NCBI GenBank assembly: GCA_015655485.1
Contig: JAATEZ010000448.1
Location: forward strand, 1 to 11,071
Length of the DNA: 11,071 nt
Reading direction: 5' to 3'
Origin: Lactobacillales bacterium
Lineage (GTDB): Bacteria; Bacillota; Bacilli; Lactobacillales; Vagococcaceae
Positions within the stretch are counted from its first letter, which is position 1. The number at the start of each line of letters is the position of its first letter. The notes under the pieces are model-generated. The model was given only the letters and a program-made list of their open reading frames with translations. It was not told the origin of the DNA and made no database searches. Positions 6,665 to 11,071 of this stretch are shown here, one piece after another. Both the position numbers and the translations under genes were made by a program.

Positions 6665-7483
6665 ATGAGTAATTTGGGATCGATCGGTTTTATCGACTCT
6701 GGCGTTGGCGGGTTGACTGTAGTTAAGGAAGCCCTAAAACAATTGCCGAATGAAAAATTGATTTATTTAGGTGATACCGCCCGCTGTCCGTATGGCCCCC
6801 GGCCGGCTGAGCAGGTGATTCAATTTACCTGGGAAATGACGGCGTTTCTGTTAAAAAAAAATATAAAAATGTTAGTGATCGCTTGTAATACTGCCACTGC
6901 AGTAGCATTAGATGAAATTCGGGCAAAAGTTTCGATCCCTGTTGTTGGAGTGATCCTGCCCGGCAGCCGTGCTGCTCTGAAAGCAACCCAAAAGAATGAA
7001 GTCGGGATCATTGGAACAGTCGGGACCGTAAAAAGCCAGGCTTACCAGACGGCTATCTTAAGTAAGTCGCCTACGACAAAGGTCATCAGTCTGGCCTGCC
7101 CAAAGTTTGTTTCTATAGTTGAAAGCAACGAGAGTCATTCACCTATAGCAAAAATGTTGGTAGCAGAGTCTTTAAAACCATTAAAAAAAGAAAACTTAGA
7201 CACATTGATTTTGGGTTGTACTCACTACCCTTTATTGAGTCCGATCATCCAAGCCTATATGGGCACTGAAGTAAAATTGATCGATTCCGGTGCGGAAACA
7301 GTCAGTGAAGTCAGCACTCTTCTGGATTATTTTGGGATCGCTGCTGCACCGCAAAGGATATCTTTAACACATGAATTTTATACAACGGGTTCACCCAAAA
7401 TGTTTCAGGATATTGCTTCTGACTGGCTGCAATTAGAAAAACTTAACATAAAGAAAGTTTATTTATCAACACTGAGTCAATAA
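6665..7483 (+). CDS. murI: Glutamate racemase
   Basis: Cofactor-independent racemase that supplies D-glutamate for peptidoglycan precursors; cytoplasmic. With the ATG at 6665 the protein is 272 residues, typical for the family. Catalytic features are Asp11 in IDSGVGG (10-16), GDTARCPYG at 37-44, Cys74 in VIACNTATA and Cys185 in LGCTHYPLL, the two cysteines acting as opposing acid and base. The start at 6665 follows GAGG (6653-6656) with eight bases spacing, while the upstream in-frame ATG at 6611 has none and would add a non-conserved 18-residue tail. It leads a block with rph-rdgB (19 bases gap to the chosen start) and the phosphodiesterase, matching racE-rph-ysnA-ysnB in Bacillus. I see no convincing promoter between the pheT end and this gene. 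Confidence 0.96.
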   Translation: MSNLGSIGFIDSGVGGLTVVKEALKQLPNEKLIYLGDTARCPYGPRPAEQVIQFTWEMTAFLLKKNIKMLVIACNTATAVALDEIRAKVSIPVVGVILPGSRAALKATQKNEVGIIGTVGTVKSQAYQTAILSKSPTTKVISLACPKFVSIVESNESHSPIAKMLVAESLKPLKKENLDTLILGCTHYPLLSPIIQAYMGTEVKLIDSGAETVSEVSTLLDYFGIAAAPQRISLTHEFYTTGSPKMFQDIASDWLQLEKLNIKKVYLSTLSQ

Positions 7484-7502
7484 ATAAAAGGGAGTGGAAT
7501 TT

Positions 7503-8864
7503 TTGTTAAGACATGACGGACGTTCAGAAAATCAATTAAGATCGATTTCTATAGAAACAAATATTTTGAAGTATCCGGAAGGTTCGGTTCTGATGACTTT
7601 TGGGGATACAAAAGTCATTTGTACAGCGACGGTGGCAGAAAAAGTACCTCGATTTTTGTCTGGCACCGGTAAAGGCTGGATCAGCGCAGAGTATACTATG
7701 CTGCCGCGGGCAACACAGACCAGAACAGTAAGGGACAGTGTTAAGGGGAAAATATCGGGGCGGTCTATGGAGATCCAGCGATTGATTGGGAGATCCCTAA
7801 GATCAGTTGTGGATCTTGAACTCCTCGGGGAAAGAATGATCGCCATCGATTGTGATGTTATCCAAGCGGATGGCGGAACACGTACCGCCAGCATCACTGG
7901 AGGATTTGTGGCGCTGCGATTGGCTGTGAATTGGATGCTGAACAAAAAAATCTTAACAGAAGATCCGATTCGCGAACATTTGGCAGCGGTAAGTGTAGGA
8001 ATGATTTTGGAAAATCAATGTGTTTTAGACTTGGATTATCAAGAAGATTCTCACGCTTTGGTAGATATGAACTTAGTGATGACAGAATCAGGAAAATTTG
8101 TCGAGATCCAGGGAACTGGAGAGGAAGCCGCATTTTCGGGAGATGAACTAAACACCCTGCTGTTTCTGGGGAAAAGCGGTATCGCTGATTTGATTGCTTT
8201 TCAAAAGGAGTCTCTGCTGGAAAATGCTTTTTCTAAAGAAAAAGAGCTGCTCAAAGATACCAATGAGCCGTTTATTGTTATAGCAACAAAAAATCCTGGA
8301 AAAGCTCATGAATTTAAGAAAATGTTTGCCGATATCGGCTGGCAGATCAAAACTTTGTTGGATTTCCCACAAATTCCGGAAGTTGCAGAAACGGGTTCGA
8401 CTTTTGAAGAAAATGCCCGTTTAAAAGCAGAAACAATCGCTTTGCGGCTTGACTGCCCTGTACTGGCTGATGATTCCGGCTTAGTTGTTGATGCGATAGG
8501 CGGATTGCCGGGGATCTATTCAGCGCGGTTTGCCGGAGAGCGCAAGAGCGACGCTGCGAACAATGCAAAATTGCTTCATGAACTAACAGACATTCCTTTA
8601 GAAAAAAGATCAGCTCACTTTCATTGTACTTTAGTTTTAGCAGCACCGAATAAAGAAAGTTTAGTCGTTGACGGAGATATTGATGGACAAATCTTAACGA
8701 TCCCGCGCGGGGATAATGGATTCGGCTATGATCCCCTGTTCTTTTTGCCGAAGGAACAGGTGACTATGGCGGAACTTTCATTAGACAAAAAAAATAAGAT
8801 CAGTCATCGAGCTAAAGCCATCGAAAAAATGAAAAAGGAATGGTCTGTTTGGTGGAAAGATTAA
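7503..8864 (+). CDS. rph-rdgB: Fused ribonuclease PH / XTP-dITP diphosphatase (RdgB/HAM1)
   Basis: One uninterrupted frame of 453 residues joins two enzymes. Residues 1-237 are RNase PH, the phosphate-dependent 3' exonuclease that trims tRNA precursors: LRHDGR at the start, GWISAEYTMLPRATQTR (58-74), GRSMEIQRLIGRSLRSVVDL (86-105), the DGGTRT phosphate site (123-128) and DYQEDSHALVDMN with its acidic residues (178-190). After a linker of about 20 residues, 257-453 are an ITP/XTP/dITP pyrophosphatase that clears deaminated purine nucleotides: ATKNPGK (261-267), FEENARLKAET (301-311), LADDSGLVVDAIGG LPGIYSARFAG (321-345), GDNGFGYDPLFF (403-414) and KISHRAKA. The likely start is TTG 7503, eight bases after AAAGGGAG (7487-7494); the GTG at 7494 overlaps that site. 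Bacillus encodes the two as adjacent genes rph and ysnA. I recall the fused form in enterococci. Confidence 0.95.
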   Translation: MLRHDGRSENQLRSISIETNILKYPEGSVLMTFGDTKVICTATVAEKVPRFLSGTGKGWISAEYTMLPRATQTRTVRDSVKGKISGRSMEIQRLIGRSLRSVVDLELLGERMIAIDCDVIQADGGTRTASITGGFVALRLAVNWMLNKKILTEDPIREHLAAVSVGMILENQCVLDLDYQEDSHALVDMNLVMTESGKFVEIQGTGEEAAFSGDELNTLLFLGKSGIADLIAFQKESLLENAFSKEKELLKDTNEPFIVIATKNPGKAHEFKKMFADIGWQIKTLLDFPQIPEVAETGSTFEENARLKAETIALRLDCPVLADDSGLVVDAIGGLPGIYSARFAGERKSDAANNAKLLHELTDIPLEKRSAHFHCTLVLAAPNKESLVVDGDIDGQILTIPRGDNGFGYDPLFFLPKEQVTMAELSLDKKNKISHRAKAIEKMKKEWSVWWKD

Positions 8865-8895
8865 TTAGTGATTTTTAGTTGAGGGAGGAATGGAA

Positions 8896-9411
8896 TTGAA
8901 ATATTTAGTAGTTAGTGATAGCCACGGTGATCGGGACATTCTTGTTGATTTGATAAATTATTACGAAAGTCAAGTGGATGGACTATTCCATTGTGGGGAT
9001 TCTGAATTAGAGCAGGATGATCCTGTCTGGAGGAAAATGCTTACTGTAAAAGGAAATTGTGATTACAGTCCTGGTTTTAAAACAGTTCAAGTCGTGAAAA
9101 AAGAGGGGGATACCATTTACATGACCCATGGTCACTTATTCAATGTCCGCTTTGGGTTGACCCAGCTGGCCAAAGCCGCGAAAGAACAAAAGGCCAACAT
9201 CGCTTTGTTTGGACACACACATGAGCTGGGTGTTAAATGGCAGGACGGGATCTTATTTTTAAATCCGGGCAGTATCAGTCAGCCTAGAGGGCAATATCAA
9301 GAAAAAACGTATGCGATCATTGAAAGTACGGATAAAGAATATTTTGTGAAATTTTATGATCGTTCAAAAAAGAAAGTCCCAGGTTTAGATTTTACCTTTA
9401 AAAAAAATTAA
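8896..9411 (+). CDS. YfcE/YsnB-family metallophosphoesterase
   Basis: Cytoplasmic phosphodiesterase of the calcineurin-like MJ0936/YfcE family, 171 residues. Two-metal site residues are all present: Asp8 and His10 in VSDSHGD, Asp35 in FHCGDSE, Asn54 in VKGNCD, His78 in MTHGH, and His107 and His109 in LFGHTHE; NPGSISQPRG (123-131) is a further family signature. The natural substrate is unknown; relatives cleave model phosphodiesters. The start is most likely TTG 8896, seven bases after GGAGG (8884-8888), giving MKYLVVSD, since the ATG at 8890 is only one base from that site. It follows rph-rdgB by 31 bases, as ysnB follows ysnA in Bacillus, so the genes are probably co-transcribed. No clear terminator follows. 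Confidence 0.9.
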   Translation: MKYLVVSDSHGDRDILVDLINYYESQVDGLFHCGDSELEQDDPVWRKMLTVKGNCDYSPGFKTVQVVKKEGDTIYMTHGHLFNVRFGLTQLAKAAKEQKANIALFGHTHELGVKWQDGILFLNPGSISQPRGQYQEKTYAIIESTDKEYFVKFYDRSKKKVPGLDFTFKKN

Positions 9412-9465
9412 AGAAAGAGGCAGATTTTATTTAATTCATCTGGATCTTATGAAAAAAGTGTGAAT

Positions 9466-9497
9466 TTGCTGTTTTTTTCTCTTATTTCAAGTACAAT
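9466..9497 (+). promoter_or_regulatory. Possible promoter of the CBS-domain gene
   Basis: TACAAT (9492-9497), embedded in TACAATAAT, is a good -10. The best -35 match, TTGCTG (9466-9471), is 20 bases away, which is longer than optimal, so this is tentative. Confidence 0.35.
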
Positions 9498-9528
9498 AAT
9501 GATAGAAAAAAGATTGGAGGCACTCCGA

Positions 9529-10029
9529 ATGATTGGGAATGCTATAAAGAAACTATTACTTGAAAATGAAGAGAATTTTTTAATAAAAGATGAAGATGTC
9601 GCTCATTTGTTAGATACACATCCTTTAAATCACGCGTTACTGGTTTTGTCAAAAGCTGGTTATTCCAGGATCCCAGTGGTCAATAAAGAAGATCAGCTGG
9701 TAGGTCTCATCGGTTTAAGAGATATTGTCGATGCGATGTTTGATGTAGCAGATATTGATCCAAGCAATCTAAATGGTCTGCAAGTGAAAGATCAGATGGA
9801 GACAGAGTTTCAGACTTTGCAGATCCCTTATGAAATCGAAGACATACTGCATTTGCTGGTGGATGATCCGTTTATTCCGATAGTTGATAAAGACCGGCAT
9901 TTTGAAGGGATCATTACTCGCAGAAAAATTTTAAAAGCTGTCAACCACATGGCGCATGAATTTGAACTGGAGTACATTGTCACTGAAAAAGAGGAATCTT
10001 CCTCTCCAAAAGAACGCAAGGCAGTATAA
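9529..10029 (+). CDS. cbpB: CBS-domain protein, CbpB (YkuL)-like nucleotide sensor
   Basis: Small cytoplasmic protein of 166 residues made of two CBS motifs: about 21-78 (HALLVLSKAGYSRIPVVNKE with LVGLIGLRDIVDAMF) and about 88-143 (PYEIEDILHLLVDDPFIPIVD with FEGIITRRKILKAV). A charged tail ends in KERKAV. No enzymatic domain is attached. It matches Listeria and Bacillus CbpB (YkuL), which binds cyclic di-AMP and in its free form stimulates the (p)ppGpp synthetase Rel; ligand binding here is inferred. The start at 9529 follows GGAGG (9516-9520). A longer frame back to GTG 9460 would have to begin upstream of the likely promoter -10. dapH follows 27 bases later, the same neighbour order I recall in other Firmicutes. 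Confidence 0.82.
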   Translation: MIGNAIKKLLLENEENFLIKDEDVAHLLDTHPLNHALLVLSKAGYSRIPVVNKEDQLVGLIGLRDIVDAMFDVADIDPSNLNGLQVKDQMETEFQTLQIPYEIEDILHLLVDDPFIPIVDKDRHFEGIITRRKILKAVNHMAHEFELEYIVTEKEESSSPKERKAV

Positions 10030-10056
10030 ATTTAAATGATCACGAGGAGGAAAAAA

Positions 10057-10758
10057 ATGGATGCTTATGAAATCATTCGCTTTATCGGCGAAGCAAAAAA
10101 GAAAACTCCAGTTAAAGTAACGATCAAGGGAAGCTTGAAGGAAGTAGATTTTCCTGAAAACTTTAAATCGTTCACTAATTGCAAGACCGGTACTTTGTTT
10201 GGCGACTGGGAAGATATCGCCCCTTTTCTAAAAGAAAACAAAGCGGTGATCGAGGATTATGTTGTTGAAAATGATATGCGTAATTCGGCGATCCCCTTAT
10301 TAGATCTAAAAAACATCAATGCCAGAATCGAACCGGGAGCGATCATTCGTGATCAGGTCGAGATCGGCAATAACGCGGTGATCATGATGGGAGCGATCAT
10401 TAATATTGGTTCGGTGATCGGTGAAAATACGATGGTGGATATGGGGGCTGTGCTGGGCGGCAGAGCCACTATAGGCAAGCACTGTCATATTGGTGCAGGA
10501 GCTGTGATCGCCGGTGTAGTCGAGCCGCCAAGTGCGTCACCAGTGATCATAGAAGATGATGTGCTGATCGGCGCCAATGCTGTTATTATCGAAGGTGTTC
10601 GAGTAGGAAAGGGAGCGGTAGTCGCGGCCGGGGCTATTGTCATTGATGATGTGAGTCCCAACACTGTAGTCGCAGGCGTACCGGCCAGAAAAATAAAAGA
10701 TATTGATGAAAAAACAAAATCCAAAACGAATTTCATGGATGAATTAAGAAAACTTTAA
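10057..10758 (+). CDS. dapH: 2,3,4,5-tetrahydropyridine-2,6-dicarboxylate N-acetyltransferase
   Basis: Acetyl-CoA-dependent enzyme of the acetylated branch of diaminopimelate/lysine synthesis (named dapD in some annotations, ykuQ in Bacillus), 233 residues, the usual length. An alpha-helical N-terminal domain (1-80) is followed by a left-handed beta-helix of hexapeptide repeats (about 90-205): examples are ARIEPGAIIRDQVEIGNNAVIM, VIGENTMVDMGAVLGGRATIG and HIGAGAVIAGVVEPPSASPVII. The EPPSASP loop typifies the DapH type. The start at 10057 is six bases after GAGGAGG (10044-10050); the ATG at 10036 has no comparable site. It lies downstream of the CbpB-like gene and upstream of dapL. Confidence 0.95.
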   Translation: MDAYEIIRFIGEAKKKTPVKVTIKGSLKEVDFPENFKSFTNCKTGTLFGDWEDIAPFLKENKAVIEDYVVENDMRNSAIPLLDLKNINARIEPGAIIRDQVEIGNNAVIMMGAIINIGSVIGENTMVDMGAVLGGRATIGKHCHIGAGAVIAGVVEPPSASPVIIEDDVLIGANAVIIEGVRVGKGAVVAAGAIVIDDVSPNTVVAGVPARKIKDIDEKTKSKTNFMDELRKL

Positions 10759-10805
10759 AATTAAAAGAAAAAATCGGAATTCATTTAAAGTTCAAAAAGT
10801 AAGTC

Positions 10806-10851
10806 AGGCGTTGGCTTTCTGGTCTGTCCGCTCAGATCTAAGCGCCTTTTT
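10806..10851 (+). terminator. Hairpin terminator between dapH and dapL
   Basis: AGGCGTT (10806-10812) pairs with AGCGCCT (10841-10847), with one T-G pair. After an asymmetric internal loop, GGTCTG (10821-10826) pairs with CAGATC (10833-10838) around a six-base loop. A T5 run (10847-10851) follows. The next gene starts 29 bases later, so the hairpin would lower, not necessarily abolish, dapL expression from upstream. Confidence 0.6.
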
Positions 10852-10880
10852 GTCTAGTTTTTTTGAAGGGAGTCCTTTCA

Positions 10881-11071
10881 ATGGATGTATGGTCAGAAGA
10901 TGAATTAGTTGATATACGCAGATCTTTGCATAGAATCCCGGAAATCGGGCTGGAAGAATTTAAAACGCATGAGTATTTAATGGCAATAATTGCTGCAATG
11001 CCGTCTGATCGTATCTTGATCAAAGAATGGGAGACAGCTGTATTAGTAAAAGTCAAAGGGAAAAATCCTAA
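10881..11071 (+). CDS. dapL: N-acetyldiaminopimelate deacetylase, 5' part (M20 family)
   Basis: The gene runs off the window edge; 63 complete codons are visible. The protein begins MDVWSEDELVDIRRSLHRIP and continues EIGLEEFKTHEYL, the N-terminal helix-loop typical of M20-family amidohydrolases (LRRxLHxxPExGxxEFxT). The metal-binding residues lie beyond the window. In the acetylated pathway this enzyme removes the acetyl group from N-acetyl-LL-diaminopimelate, two steps after DapH, and in Bacillus ykuR directly follows ykuQ, as here. AAGGGAG (10866-10872) lies eight bases before the ATG. A hairpin with a T run separates it from dapH. Confidence 0.9.
   Translation, partial: MDVWSEDELVDIRRSLHRIPEIGLEEFKTHEYLMAIIAAMPSDRILIKEWETAVLVKVKGKNP

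Noticed and set aside
7532..7945. Long antisense frames such as this one, and others at 4854-5330, 5512-5871 and 8347-8646
   Set aside because: They lie wholly opposite strongly conserved genes, lack recognisable motifs and are explained as shadows of the coding frame.
9460..9528. A hydrophobic N-terminal extension (NLLFFSLISSTIM) of the CBS-domain protein that looks like a signal or membrane segment
   Set aside because: It would begin at a GTG lying upstream of the likely -10 (9492-9497), while GGAGG at 9516-9520 fits ATG 9529.
10759..10880. Lysine riboswitch upstream of dapL
   Set aside because: The gap is only 122 bases, well below the size of the L-box, and holds one simple hairpin with a T run.

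Overview
This window looks like an ordinary chromosomal segment of a low-GC Firmicute in Lactobacillales, most likely Enterococcaceae (Enterococcus, Tetragenococcus or Vagococcus-like). The reasons are: base composition that looks AT-rich, near 40% GC (not counted); strong AGGAGG-type ribosome binding sites; several TTG starts; a phenylalanine T-box in front of pheST; an RNase PH-RdgB fusion of the kind I recall from enterococci; and protein sequences that resemble, from memory, Enterococcus faecalis PheS, MurI and RNase PH. Species cannot be fixed by eye.

Layout. 37-312 (-): acylphosphatase, divergent from 502-1266 (+), a SpoU/TrmH-type 23S rRNA 2'-O-methyltransferase of the YsgA/RlmP type, which also sits upstream of pheST in Bacillus. 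1267-1569: a gene-free stretch holding a long imperfect hairpin (1335-1431) and related direct repeats. 1570-2061: small HD-domain hydrolase with a perfect terminator behind it. 2279-2605: HxlR/DUF24 regulator resembling the quinone/thiol sensor YodB. 2618-2905: promoter and tRNA-Phe-responsive T-box leader. 2973-6444: pheS and pheT, the two subunits of phenylalanyl-tRNA synthetase. 6665-9411: murI, a fused rph-rdgB gene and a YfcE-type phosphodiesterase, matching the racE-rph-ysnA-ysnB order of Bacillus (gerM missing). 9529-11071: a CBS-domain protein of the CbpB type, dapH, and the 5' end of an N-acetyldiaminopimelate deacetylase gene (dapL), a lysine/diaminopimelate cluster with a nucleotide-sensing neighbour.

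The functions are mostly housekeeping: tRNA charging and rRNA modification, peptidoglycan D-glutamate supply, RNA trimming and nucleotide-pool cleaning, and the acetylated branch of DAP/lysine synthesis.

The most unusual item is an in-frame TAA at codon 10 of pheT, an essential gene whose other codons are intact. It needs read-level confirmation before any biological explanation. Second is the three-copy repeat cluster with a 97-nt hairpin behind the methyltransferase gene. Third is a near-perfect inverted repeat that flanks the pheST promoter and runs into the base of the T-box. I did not find a defence system, mobile element, CRISPR array or other clearly new gene system; the novelty here is in non-coding structure and in the pheT lesion.
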